A DNA stretch of 28,940 nucleotides from Ascoidea tarda (nom. inval.) (taxonomy: Eukaryota > Ascomycota > Saccharomycetes > Ascoideales > Ascoideaceae). Positions 18,001 through 26,300 of this stretch are shown one piece after another (within the stretch, counting starts at the first letter, position 1; each line of letters begins with the position of its first letter). The translations under genes and the position numbers were made by a program. The DNA is taken from assembly GCA_030560485.1 (NCBI GenBank), contig JAKTTS010000163.1, positions 1-28,940 of the forward strand, in the 5' to 3' direction. The notes beneath the pieces are model-generated. The model was not told the origin of the DNA. It was given only the letters and a program-made list of their open reading frames with translations, and did not search any database.

Positions 18001-19357
18001 TAAATCTTATGAATTTATTCCCTCTCTTAGAAGAATGTCAGCAATTTGTAAACCTATTTATAGGGGTGATACTGAAGAAAACGACGTCTATGTTTTCACA
18101 AAGGGCGCGCCCGAAGTTATCTTGAGAATTTGCAATAGAGAATCATTACCTGAAGATTATAATTTATTATTACATAAATACACACATAATGGTTATAGAG
18201 TCATTGCTTGTGCTTATAAAAGAATTGCAGATCTTCCAACAAAACTTTTGGATAGAAAAGATAGAAGAGAAGTGGAATCAAATTTGAACTTTTTAGGATT
18301 TATTATTTTTGAAAACAAATTAAAAAATCAAACTACACCAACCCTCCATGAATTAAACCAAGTTGCTAATATTAGAACTATTATGTGTACTGGTGATAAT
18401 ATTCTTACTGCTATTAGTGTCGCAAAAGAATGCGAATTAGTTAGTAATAGTGATGATTTTAAAATCTATATCCCGAGAACTGTGTTTAATGAAAATTATA
18501 ATAGTTCTTCCATTTTATGGGAAAACGTCGATGAACCTGAAGATATTTTAGATTCTGTTACACTTGCACCAACTCATCTGTGCTATAGCGATTATTGTTT
18601 AGCGGTTACGGGTGATGTTTTCAGATTTGTTTTAAATCTTAATTGTGCAGCTAAAGAAATTGAAGAAAACGAGAATGATCCAAATAATCAATCTAACGAA
18701 TTTGAGGAAAAATTCTCACAAGATTACATTCGAAAAATATTAATGAAAGCTAATATCTTTGCAAGAATGTCACCAGATGAAAAACATGAATTGGTTGAAC
18801 AGCTACAAAATCTTGATTATACAGTTGGGTTTTGTGGAGATGGTGCAAATGATTGCGGTGCGTTAAAAGCTGCTGATGTTGGGATATCCTTGTCGGAAGC
18901 AGAGGCATCAGTCGCAGCACCTTTTACATCTACAGTGTTCGAGATATCATGCGTGCTTGATTTGATGAAAGAGGGAAGAGCAGCTTTAGTTACAAGCTTT
19001 AGTTGTTTCAAGTATATGAGTTTATATTCAGCTATTCAGTTTGTGACAATTTCAATACTCTATAAAAAGGGATCTAACTTGGGAGATTTTCAATTTTTAT
19101 GGATTGATTTGTTTTTGATATTGCCAATAGCAATATTTATGTCGTGGTCAAAACCGTATGAAAAATTGGTTAGAAAGAGGCCGACAGCAAATTTGGTTTC
19201 ACCAAAGATTTTAATACCATTAGTTGGCAATATTATTATAGTAATAATTTTTCAGTTTATTATATGGAAAATAGTGCAACAAGAAGAATGGTATATTAAA
19301 CCTATTCCTGGGGGAGATGACGCAGTTGATTCATCAGATAATACAGTTTTGTTTTAA
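15011..19357 (+). CDS. YPK9: P5B-type ATPase Ypk9 (ATP13A2 family), ended early by in-frame TAA
   Basis: Vacuolar/lysosomal P-type ATPase; the family exports polyamines and protects against metal stress. An Asn/Ser-rich stretch of about 360 residues precedes the first membrane region (AYRTNSFRYLIYKLL). Motifs in order: LTGESVPIPK (about 676, actuator), PPALPATLTIG (about 816, the P5 M4 signature), FDKTGTLTEDG (about 860, phosphorylated Asp), FTKGAPE (nucleotide domain), GDGANDCGALKAADVG (about 1275), then M5-M7. The frame stops at TAA 19355-19357 after DNTVLF, in the middle of what should be helix M8. The same frame then continues for 125 codons with family sequence (next entry). The full gene is therefore 15011-19732, of normal length (about 1570 codons). 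Either the TAA is a mutation or sequence error, or it is read through. An upstream ORF overlaps the start. Confidence 0.93.
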   Translation: MYNTTRQRSNSNSSRKSSVASIDNLNNTNPQNISNDINLSTNDNNVLFIDENNTEIFSGAASEFIPTSISSFHYLNNTIDLDNTATTNCNDTNLNPNNYNNYNNYDDIDNDNDNDQLTKNLSPINLNTHNNRSRRNSIDSNFQNFKFFSLNDIENAKGSISSSSSIIEVNSPINNNNHYSFNLPTNIIYTNNNRSHYGSTDQSSLILNNNTSTTDLNNHSSSNLNINLNNDSHSNSNTNSDHSHALLNKNDKRERIPSDLSQSDIILFNNNNSIKKQKRRRNSLQSTTSDLSYSSDFSSSSNHNLLPINNFNTSNSQNDTIKLNNSTNNVLSTTFKQQNQKNKNQTQTDNNNISTHSAIPNIDLQTDLYDQLFPNNPSTLHFQKFYITEEDLLIGIAAYRTNSFRYLIYKLLSVLSLGLFYLFTRWFTNFKINFIGEKTSLAKAEWVVVESQFGDLNIIKVNRTWYNRNISTIFNLHQNSNLDLNIPILISFDYRYFKLIFNPIDDLFTTNTNWFDSKNWSSIKNIKKGIYDYNYDDRRLVFGSNSLSLIEKSSLKILLEETLHPFYVFQVFSIILWLLDDYYYYAFCIFIISIISILDSLYETKTTMKKLKEISDNNNDVIVRVKRNEFWKETSVDELVPGDIYELSYSNSNDLSIVPCDSILLTGDCIINESMLTGESVPIPKIPITDDVLLNHVSNLKSSFITKNQIDSKLAKSYLFSGTKIIRVRRSKFRNEPALALVTKIGFSTTKGSLLRSMLFPKPVDFKFYKDSFKYIGFMCVIALIGFATSVANFIKMDIDSKTIWLRALDIITIVVPPALPATLTIGTSFAINRLKNKNIFCVSPSKVNVAGKIDVFCFDKTGTLTEDGLDILGIHSTSIKTKDSNKSSISFGPLIKDINDLFRNQNLNYAKKSLSDYNSMNFLLSLCCCHSLRKVDNDLIGDPLDYKMFEFTKWDYIEDYLVEQQNEEPIIYPAIVKPTTETRLDVNDQNNYFGIVKSYEFIPSLRRMSAICKPIYRGDTEENDVYVFTKGAPEVILRICNRESLPEDYNLLLHKYTHNGYRVIACAYKRIADLPTKLLDRKDRREVESNLNFLGFIIFENKLKNQTTPTLHELNQVANIRTIMCTGDNILTAISVAKECELVSNSDDFKIYIPRTVFNENYNSSSILWENVDEPEDILDSVTLAPTHLCYSDYCLAVTGDVFRFVLNLNCAAKEIEENENDPNNQSNEFEEKFSQDYIRKILMKANIFARMSPDEKHELVEQLQNLDYTVGFCGDGANDCGALKAADVGISLSEAEASVAAPFTSTVFEISCVLDLMKEGRAALVTSFSCFKYMSLYSAIQFVTISILYKKGSNLGDFQFLWIDLFLILPIAIFMSWSKPYEKLVRKRPTANLVSPKILIPLVGNIIIVIIFQFIIWKIVQQEEWYIKPIPGGDDAVDSSDNTVLF

Positions 19358-19732
19358 TTTTCTAATTTTGAGTATATCTTAGCTGCGATCATTTTAACTC
19401 AGGGCCCTCCATATAGAGAAAGTTCATTTAATAACAAGCCATTTGTTTTAAATGTTTTAATTGCAATTTTATTTTCTATTGGATTGGTTTACCTCAACGC
19501 TGATTCTAAATTGGGAGGATTGATGCAGTTAACCTATACCTCAAATTTTTTTAAGATTTTTATAATTATTTTTTCTGGGATGAATTTATTGATATTTTGG
19601 ATTTGTGATAAGTTTTTGTTTTTAAAGATGAGCAAAGTATATAACCAGATTCGGTTTGGGGATAATAAGAAGAGCAAGAAGTTATTTAAGAATTTAAAGA
19701 TACAATATAACAAAGAAAAACTAGAGGTTTAA
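19358..19732 (+). CDS. YPK9: C-terminal part of Ypk9 (M8-M10) in the same frame, after the stop
   Basis: These 124 codons follow the TAA without a frame change and end at TAA 19730-19732. They hold the remainder of helix M8 (SNFEYILAAIIL), the P5B loop TQGPPYRE, helix M9 (about FVLNVLIAILFSIGLVYL), helix M10 (FFKIFIIIFSGMNLLIFW) and a basic tail. The sequence is intact and unshifted, so it either decayed very recently or is still translated. It lacks its own sensible start; the first ATG (19523) lies after M9. A 27-base GT-to-AG removal that would skip the TAA is too short to be an intron and would delete conserved residues. Confidence 0.85.
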   Translation, partial: FSNFEYILAAIILTQGPPYRESSFNNKPFVLNVLIAILFSIGLVYLNADSKLGGLMQLTYTSNFFKIFIIIFSGMNLLIFWICDKFLFLKMSKVYNQIRFGDNKKSKKLFKNLKIQYNKEKLEV

Positions 19733-19825
19733 ATTTAAAATAGAGAAACATACAGCTAGTTAATTTTTTAAGTTTTAATTTTTTTTAATATTTTTTTTCT
19801 TAGAATTTTATTTTATTTTATTTTA

Positions 19826-19836
19826 TTTTATGTTTT
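19826..19836 (+). other. ARS-core-like motif in convergent spacer
   Basis: TTTTATGTTTT matches WTTTAYRTTTW exactly, in the T-rich 183-bp spacer between the YPK9 and NIF3 ends. As an isolated motif in very T-rich DNA it is weak evidence for an origin. Confidence 0.15.
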
Positions 19837-19915
19837 TTATTTTATTGGTTTATATATGTTAAAGTTATTTCAATCAATATTCACTATTTATTTATTTATT
19901 TACATAATGGCTTGT

Positions 19916-20845
19916 TTATACTACTCGATAAGGATCTTGGTCAGTCTTTGCGATGGCAATATCGACTGTTCTGAAAGATGATGATAATTCATCAAATAGA
20001 TTTTCTTTCATAATACTTAAATAGCCTCTTTCAGTATTCGAATGATTACAAGCAATAACATTTGAGCCTATTTCATTAAGATATAGGGCATCGTGATGGG
20101 ATAGCTCACCTGTATAGTACAAGTCTATTTTTTGATCATATAACTGTTTAAAAACTGAAGAACCAGATCCTGCACAAACAGCTATGGTTGATACATCGAT
20201 TGATTTAAGATCAGTAGTATTACTAGGTGATCTATTTTTATTGGCTAAAGCAATTTGGAGATGATTTAAATTTAAATTTTTTTTAATGTTCGAGACGATT
20301 TGGTTCAAGTTAACTGGGATATTTAAAGAGACCAATCTACCAAAGCCTTCGATGTCATTTGAGGGTTGATTTTTAAGTGGTTGGATTGAATTTGACGAAT
20401 CAATTAAATTTTTTTGAAAATTTAACAAACCGTTGACTAACCAATCGTTTATGCCATTTTTAATTGAATCGACTGAAGTATGAGGAGAATAAACTGAGAT
20501 ATTATTTTGAATTAATTTTAGGATTGAATTGTGTTGTGGATTTAAATTTGGTTGAATCCGTTTAATTCCAGAAAAGATAAAAGGATGATAAGCTAAGATT
20601 AAATTTGTTTTGTTTTGAATTGCTTCATTGACAACAGATTGAGTGAGATCAATAGTTAATAAAATTGATATTTTATCGTTCTCGTTATCGTTCTCAGCAT
20701 TATTATTATATTGGGAAGGTGATGGAATAGAGGAATCTAGCAATAAACCAGTGTTGTCCCAGGCGTTGTCAGCGTATTCTAAAGGATACAATTTCTGGAT
20801 AGCAGAAACAGCATTTTTCAAAGTTTTAGTGGAGATGGGCTTCAT
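19916..20845 (-). CDS. NIF3: NIF3-family (GTP cyclohydrolase I type 2-like) protein
   Basis: Conserved metal-binding protein of unclear reaction (DUF34/NIF3), homologous to S. cerevisiae YGL221C. Visible motifs: YADNAWDNTGLLL near the N-terminus, ILLTIDLTQ, LAYHPFIFSGIKRI, YSPHTSVDSIKNGINDWL in the first half, and AVCAGSGSSV, YTGELSHHDAL and IACNHSNTERGYL in the second. The histidines of YHPF, HTSVD, SHHD and the acid of NTERG are the family's metal ligands. It has 309 residues, slightly longer than the yeast protein. The frame opens at 20929, but the extra 28 residues are a T-rich-derived hydrophobic run and the protein naturally starts at MKPISTK (20845). It is divergent from FRA2, the same pairing as in S. 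cerevisiae. Confidence 0.94.
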   Translation of the reverse strand: MKPISTKTLKNAVSAIQKLYPLEYADNAWDNTGLLLDSSIPSPSQYNNNAENDNENDKISILLTIDLTQSVVNEAIQNKTNLILAYHPFIFSGIKRIQPNLNPQHNSILKLIQNNISVYSPHTSVDSIKNGINDWLVNGLLNFQKNLIDSSNSIQPLKNQPSNDIEGFGRLVSLNIPVNLNQIVSNIKKNLNLNHLQIALANKNRSPSNTTDLKSIDVSTIAVCAGSGSSVFKQLYDQKIDLYYTGELSHHDALYLNEIGSNVIACNHSNTERGYLSIMKENLFDELSSSFRTVDIAIAKTDQDPYRVV

Positions 20846-21021
20846 GATGGGACAGATATTAAAAAGCAAAAGAAACAGAAACAGCAGAAGTAGCAGAGAT
20901 AAGAACAAAAGCAAACAATAAAAAATCACATAGGCCGGAATTCCCAGAAAAACTAAAGTTTCTCGGAAGTAAATCGAGCAGCCACCATCACCGGTTTGTG
21001 AGGCTCATAAACGCGGTGTCT

Positions 21022-21027
21022 CACGTG
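21022..21027. promoter_or_regulatory. CACGTG E-box between NIF3 and FRA2
   Basis: A perfect palindromic CACGTG lies about 180 bp from the NIF3 start and 320 bp before the FRA2 TATA box, so it could serve either gene. Confidence 0.4.
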
Positions 21028-21342
21028 CAGTTTGCTTACAAATGTGTGCTTTGTGATTAGTCAGAAGCTGCGCAAGCAGGAGTGAGCAGATATAAGGGAA
21101 TAAAAGCTTAACTGGAGGAAAAGTAGTAAAGGATTATCTTTATTGTTGGAGATAGCATGAGTAGTGTAAATTTAAATCGAACCCTATATCGTAGTCAATT
21201 GAACGAATAATTAGAAAAAGTAATAAAAAGTTATAAAAAGTTGAAAAAAGTTGAAAAAATTAGAAACTATTTTGTAGTATTACGGTTTTAACGACATATC
21301 CAGGTTTTGTTTTTATCCAATATTTGAAATTGTTCCCTATCG

Positions 21343-21350
21343 TATAAATA
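21343..21350 (+). promoter_or_regulatory. TATA box of FRA2
   Basis: TATAAATA lies 95 bp before the FRA2 ATG. No other ATG occurs between the box and the gene, which supports both the box and the start. Confidence 0.6.
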
Positions 21351-21444
21351 TTGATTACTTTCTTCAAGTTTTCCAAGTAATTTCTTTCAAGTGAACTTTA
21401 CCATTATATTACAATAGCACACACACCCTGACAATCAAATAAAA

Positions 21445-21957
21445 ATGGAAGCTAAAGCAGATATTTCATCTCATTCTCATTCACATTCTCATTCGAGCCA
21501 TACATATACACATAATCACACACATACACATCCATATAGTCATAATCATAGTCACAACCATGGCCATAGTCATACCATCGATCGAGGTAATCAAAGTGAT
21601 CAAAGTAGCCCTGGTTCTCCTAGTTCTCATAACGGATCAAATAGATCGTTAAGCCTACACACTGAAGATGTTACCGACAGAAATATTGGGAATAAAAAAG
21701 AACATTTGACTAGTAGTTCTTTAGAAAAAATCATAAAGGAAAGATTGAATGCCTCTATAGTACATGTTCAAGATATGTCGGGGGGCTGTGGACAAGCATT
21801 TGCGGTTATAATTGTTTCTGAAATATTCAATAAAAAAAACAGAATAATGAGACATCGATTGGTTAACAGTGCCTTGAAAGAAGAAATAAGTGCTATCCAC
21901 GCTTTTACTCAAAAGAACTTCACACCTGAAGAATGGGAAATAGCCAAAAAGAAATGA
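21445..21957 (+). CDS. FRA2: BolA2/Fra2-type iron regulator with histidine-rich N-terminus
   Basis: Partner of monothiol glutaredoxins Grx3/4; the Fra2-Grx [2Fe-2S] complex tells yeast iron regulators that iron is sufficient. The BolA domain covers about 90-170: LEKIIKERLNA, DMSGGCGQAFAV with the cluster-binding cysteine C115, RHRLVN with H137, then IHAFTQKNFTPEEW. That ending is the BolA2 signature (human BOLA2 has a very similar IHAF-QK-TPDQW). The first 90 residues are unusual. Residues 10-43 contain 15 histidines alternating with Ser, Thr and Asn, followed by a Ser-rich linker. Histidine codons are mixed CAT/CAC with varied neighbours, so this is not a fresh DNA repeat. Normal Fra2 is about 120 residues; this one has 170. 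The start ATG follows A-rich sequence and a TATA box. Its divergent neighbour is NIF3, as in S. cerevisiae. Confidence 0.93.
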   Translation: MEAKADISSHSHSHSHSSHTYTHNHTHTHPYSHNHSHNHGHSHTIDRGNQSDQSSPGSPSSHNGSNRSLSLHTEDVTDRNIGNKKEHLTSSSLEKIIKERLNASIVHVQDMSGGCGQAFAVIIVSEIFNKKNRIMRHRLVNSALKEEISAIHAFTQKNFTPEEWEIAKKK

Positions 21958-22137
21958 ACACCATCTCTGGCTTTCTTTCGTGGTGTTTTTATTATCTTGC
22001 AGCTGCTTTTTTTTGTTATTCTTGTCACTAGTTTTGTGATGGGTTCCCCATTTCTTTCCACACTTCTTTCCACTAATCTTTATAAGTTATATATTTCAAT
22101 GAACAGGTCTGGGTTTAAATAATTCTTGCCACAAGAA

Positions 22138-22258
22138 CGCCAGTGTGGCGTGTCACACAAATATACATGCAGATGCATACTTATACCTGGCACATAATTA
22201 ATTATATGTGTGCGACATCATACATCAATGCACATTGATTGTGCCACTGCGGTGGTGC
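22138..22258. ncRNA. Cluster of hairpins, candidate structured RNA (unidentified)
   Basis: Four stems occur in 121 bases. CGCCA/TGGCG at 22138-22150 has a GTG loop. CACATA/TATGTG is at 22191-22210. ATCAAT/ATTGAT at 22224-22239 has loop GCAC. CCAC/GTGG at 22244-22255 has loop TGCG and is extended by wobble and Watson-Crick pairs to 22241-22258. It could be a structured FRA2 3' UTR, a small RNA gene, or DNA palindromes bound by proteins. No snoRNA box pattern was convincing. Confidence 0.3.
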
Positions 22259-22309
22259 TTCTAACTAAAAGGGAATTTGTGTGTGTGTCTCAAAAAGAGC
22301 TTGTGTTGT

Positions 22310-22335
22310 CACGTGTAAGACGGGGCTAGCACGTG
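22310..22335. promoter_or_regulatory. Twin CACGTG boxes spaced exactly 20 bp
   Basis: CACGTG occurs at 22310-22315 and 22330-22335, so the centres are 20 bp apart, close to two helical turns, on one face of the DNA. About 145-170 bp downstream are two TATAA-like motifs (22476 and 22485). This looks like the core promoter of the transcript that continues into KIP3. Confidence 0.5.
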
Positions 22336-22440
22336 CACAGCGCGTGATCTGCTGGCAATGTTTGTGAATGTTTTGTTTCTGTCTGACGTGCGGGACGAAA
22401 GAGATAGAAAAGATAGAAAGAGGCATCCTCAAAGATAATC

Positions 22441-23315
22441 TTTACTTTACTGATCTGGCTGCTTTTGGAGAGAGATATAAGGGTTATAAGGGTGATAAAG
22501 GGCATCACAATATTCCAGCATCAGAGTAATAGAATCTATTGCAAAATCAGCAGAGCAGAACAGAGCATCACAACCTTTTCCGAAATCTTGAATCAAAAAT
22601 CGTTCAATTTTCATCAATTTTCACCAACTTTTACAACTTTCAATAATATTTATTTTTTGTTCAGGACTCGTTCATTATTTGTGGATACTTCCTGATTTTT
22701 CTTTTTGCTATTATATTACTTGATCCCTTGAATCTCTACAATTGTTATTAACATTTTAGTCTTACCTTATAAACCAGCACTAATTTTGTTGCACTTCTTA
22801 AGATATATTCCAATTTATCCAACTGGCTAGAATACTCAAATTATTTGATTAATAGAATAACATCGGATTAAAACTAGATCAACTGCTTTTTATATCATAT
22901 TTAATTCATTTTTTATCTTATATTTCCACCTTTCTTTTTTTTTTGCTTTCTTTTATCAGTTCCACCTGGCTATTTACTTACTGATCTGATTTACCATAGT
23001 AAACCAATTCACTATTTACAATTCACATTTTACCAATATTATTCTATATTATAATTGAAGTGCATTCAATTAAATTCAACTCGATTCAATTAAATTCAAC
23101 TCGATTTAATTAATGATTTTCAATAGTTAAATCTCACCAATTTTAGATTAATTACTTCCACCTATCAATCTGTATCCATTCTCCTGTCTGACATTAAATA
23201 CCTAGCATTTAAAATCTAAAATCTAAAATATCTCTCTTCAACACTAATATCCACTTTTCACTTATTTATAAATACCTTTATTCATTTGTTTATTTACTGT
23301 CTTTTCCCACTCATA
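22441..23315 (+). promoter_or_regulatory. KIP3: Probable KIP3 promoter and 0.8-kb leader, depleted in ATG
   Basis: Between TATAA-like motifs at 22476-22490 and the KIP3 ATG at 23316 only one ATG occurs on the plus strand, at 23113, and it opens a 5-codon frame ending at 23130. The stretch is T/C/A-rich and poor in G, as unstructured yeast leaders are. It contains 2.5 copies of a 20-bp repeat (23064-23113) and an AAAATCT repeat near 23210. A pyrimidine run followed by CAG at about 22932-22960 resembles a 3' splice site, but no good 5' site was found. Confidence 0.45.
23064..23113 (+). repeat. 20-bp tandem repeat in the KIP3 leader
   Basis: The unit ATTCAATTAAATTCAACTCG occupies 23064-23083 and 23084-23103 without a mismatch, followed by a partial diverged copy. 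The single upstream ATG begins where the repeat ends. Confidence 0.8.
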
Positions 23316-26300
23316 ATGACAATACCTAATGATATTAACAACTTGATAAGCTCTCCAACAAAAGAATCCTCAATCTCTGTCTGTGTAAGACTTCGTCCCT
23401 TTACTGAATCAGAATCCTCAAAATTAATAACCCAAAAAGAAGACCAATTGTTTCTAGGTGATGGCGCTTTATCTTCCAATCCATCAAGAAGACAAAATCC
23501 AAGCAATTCCAATTTTGATAACAACAACAATAGCATCGGTTATAATAAATACACTCCAAATGGTATAAGAAAAATCGTCGATATAGTGGACGAAAGAATG
23601 CTAATCTTCGATCCTTCAAATCAATCTAACCCTCTACAAAGAATGCAAAAAAACGCCTTTCCTTCTTCAAAATCAAGAATAAGAGAACATCGCTTTGTAT
23701 TCGATCGCCTATTTGACCAAAGTTCAAACCAATTCGACGTCTTCAATTCAACTACAAAACCTCTATTGGACTCTGTTCTTGACGGTTTTAACGCCACTGT
23801 CTTTGCCTATGGTGCAACTGGTTGTGGGAAAACTCATACAATTTCTGGTAACCAAAATGATCCAGGCATTATTTTCCTTACAATGAAAGAATTGTTCAAA
23901 AGAATTGAACTCTTAAATGATACTAAAATCTTTGAAATCTCTCTCTCTTATTTGGAGATTTATAACGAATCAATCAAAGACTTGTTAGATCCTCTAAAAA
24001 ACTCAAAATTATTAAATATTCGTGAAGATTCAAACAAAAAAGTCTTTGTAACTAACCTATCCATTCTTAAACCCAAAGATGTTAACCAAGTAATGGAAAT
24101 GATCATCTTAGGTAACCAAAATAGAACAATGTCTCCAACTGAAGCAAACTTGACTTCTTCAAGATCTCATGCTGTTTTACAAATTAACATAGATCAAAAA
24201 AATAAAACTGCTCAATTATCTGAAGAGCACTGTTTTGCCACTTTATCAATAATAGATCTTGCAGGTAGTGAAAGAGCATCTGCTACTAAAAACAGAGGTG
24301 AAAGATTACATGAAGGCGCTAACATTAATAAATCCCTACTAGCTTTAGGAAATTGTATTAATGCTCTTTGCGATCCAAGAAAAAGAAATCATATTCCTTA
24401 TAGAGACTCCAAATTAACTCGTTTATTAAAGTTTTCTCTTGGTGGTAATTGTAAAACTGTCATGATAGTTTGTATATCTCCATCATCTCAACATTATGAC
24501 GAAACTTTAAACACCTTAAAATATGCTGATAGAGCAAAACAAATTAAGACAAAAATTACTAGAAATACCCAAAATTTAGACCGTCATATTAGTTCATATT
24601 TGAAAATGATCACTGAACAAAAACAAGAAATTGACGATTTACGAAAAAGAGAATCAAAAGTTGTCAAGCAAAATTTAAACAATTATAAATCCAAAAAGGA
24701 AAATTGTCTTATTCAATTAATTAAATCAATTGATAGCATTAAACTAATTTTAATTAACTACAACCATGAAAAATTAATTAAATCAAAATTGCTAGCTAAA
24801 AGAAAGTTTTATTTGATTCAAAGAAATCAAATTCAAATGCTATTAGAATCTTTCAAGAAAATTTACAATTTTAGTAATAATCCAAAATTATCTCCGGATT
24901 TATTGGATTTAAAGAGTTCTTGTGAAGTCTTAATTAATTCAATCTCTTTAAAAATTGATGAGTTGGAATCCAGATACCTTAATGAAGGCCTTTATCAAGT
25001 TCACAAAGTATTTAAGTCTAATACAAAATTAATTTTAACAAAATTAAAGGACCTTGATGAATGGTCTGATTATGAAACACACATCTTTAATGAGCACATT
25101 AATTTATTAAAGAATAGCATGGAAAGTGAAATTCTTTATAATTCCTCGATTTTATTTGATAAAAGTGTAATGAAAAATGGGATTGAACTTTTAAGGCCTT
25201 TTGATTTTTTAACTGACTACTATTTTATAACAATTAAAAAATTAACTGAAATTAATGCAATTGATGACATGGATACGAATAGAGATGAAATGTTATCTTT
25301 AATTAATGAGCTGCTTAATAGTTGTTATTCAGCTATTACCAAATTAAATGCTTATTCTTTTGACGATATCTTGGAATTTAATTCAGTTCCAATTTCTTCA
25401 CCAATTTCCTCGCCAAATTTAACCAAAAAAACATCAATAAGTAGGATTAGAAACAGTCCCCCATTAAAGTCAATCATTAATTTTAACTCGCAGAACTCAA
25501 ATATGAGCAGCAATATTAATAAGATCAATAGTGTTAGTAACGTTAATAATGTTAATCATGATATAATTAATTGTAAAGCCACATATATTAATAGTAATGG
25601 CACTAATTTAATTTCCAACTTAAAGGGAAATTCGGGTATAGCCTTACCTAGCCTTAGCTCTAACCAATATACATATAGCTCAACACCTAGATTGAATCAA
25701 ATTGCTAGATTCCAAGGACAATCATCGCCAAGATCAGTTTCGGTAACAAGTAATAGCAACGGAAGTATAATTACTAATTCCAATCCAAGTACAAATAAGT
25801 ACAAACACAAAGGATTTGGTGAAAAACGATTGTTGTCGCCTTTATCTGTTACGATATCATCATCACCCAATAAATTTTTTAGAAAAAATTCATCGAAAAA
25901 AGTCAAATCACCAATAAGAAGTGGACATAATAAAGTTAAAAAAGTTCGATGGAATTTACCTAGTCTTCATAATACTAGTAGTGAGATTGATCTCAATACA
26001 ACATTTGACGGCTCGTCAAATGATGAAGACGAAATAATGAAAGAACCGTTTTCACAACAATTGAATAATAAACTTAAAAAGGAACAAAAAATTAAGTCGA
26101 GCCTTTTACCCAAAGATATTATATTCGAAAAAACAGATGATAATATACTTGGTAATGTTAGTTTAAGTAGATTTAGACCAAGTATTGATGAGAACCTAGA
26201 TAGCAGTGATACCAAAGATTTCTCTTTGAGAGAAATCTCATTGAATTCCAAACCTAGCAATGGTATATCAAATGGGACACTAACTCAAGATAGTTCAAAT

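Larger units (their letters stand above)
20846..21444. promoter_or_regulatory. Divergent NIF3-FRA2 promoter region
   Basis: This 599-bp spacer holds a CACGTG box (21022-21027), a TATAAATA 95 bp before the FRA2 start (21343-21350), and a repeat of AAAAAGTT-type units at about 21214-21262. The strand upstream of NIF3 is A-rich with CAG-rich clusters on plus. No further gene is seen. Confidence 0.5.
21958..22440 (+). other. FRA2 3' region with hairpin cluster and KIP3 upstream control region
   Basis: Beyond FRA2 lies a stretch of mixed composition with several strong inverted repeats (22138-22258), a short GT run (about 22278-22288) and two CACGTG boxes (22310 and 22330). No protein gene is seen. 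MDM34, which lies between FRA2 and KIP3 in S. cerevisiae, is absent. Confidence 0.45.

Noticed and set aside
19343-19369. A 27-base GT...AG segment spanning the YPK9 TAA, as an intron
   Set aside because: It is too short for splicing, has no standard 5' site, and would remove residues conserved in the family.
20846-20929. 28-residue hydrophobic extension of NIF3
   Set aside because: NIF3 proteins begin near MKPISTK; the extension is a translation of an A-rich leader and would be an odd signal sequence.
22309-22400. Centromere, from GTCACGTG (CDEI-like)
   Set aside because: No AT-only CDEII-like block or CDEIII-like element follows; the same octamer occurs at 8597-8604 in a promoter.
22465-22695. 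76-codon open frame before KIP3
   Set aside because: It starts at TTG and contains no ATG; it lies in the presumed leader.
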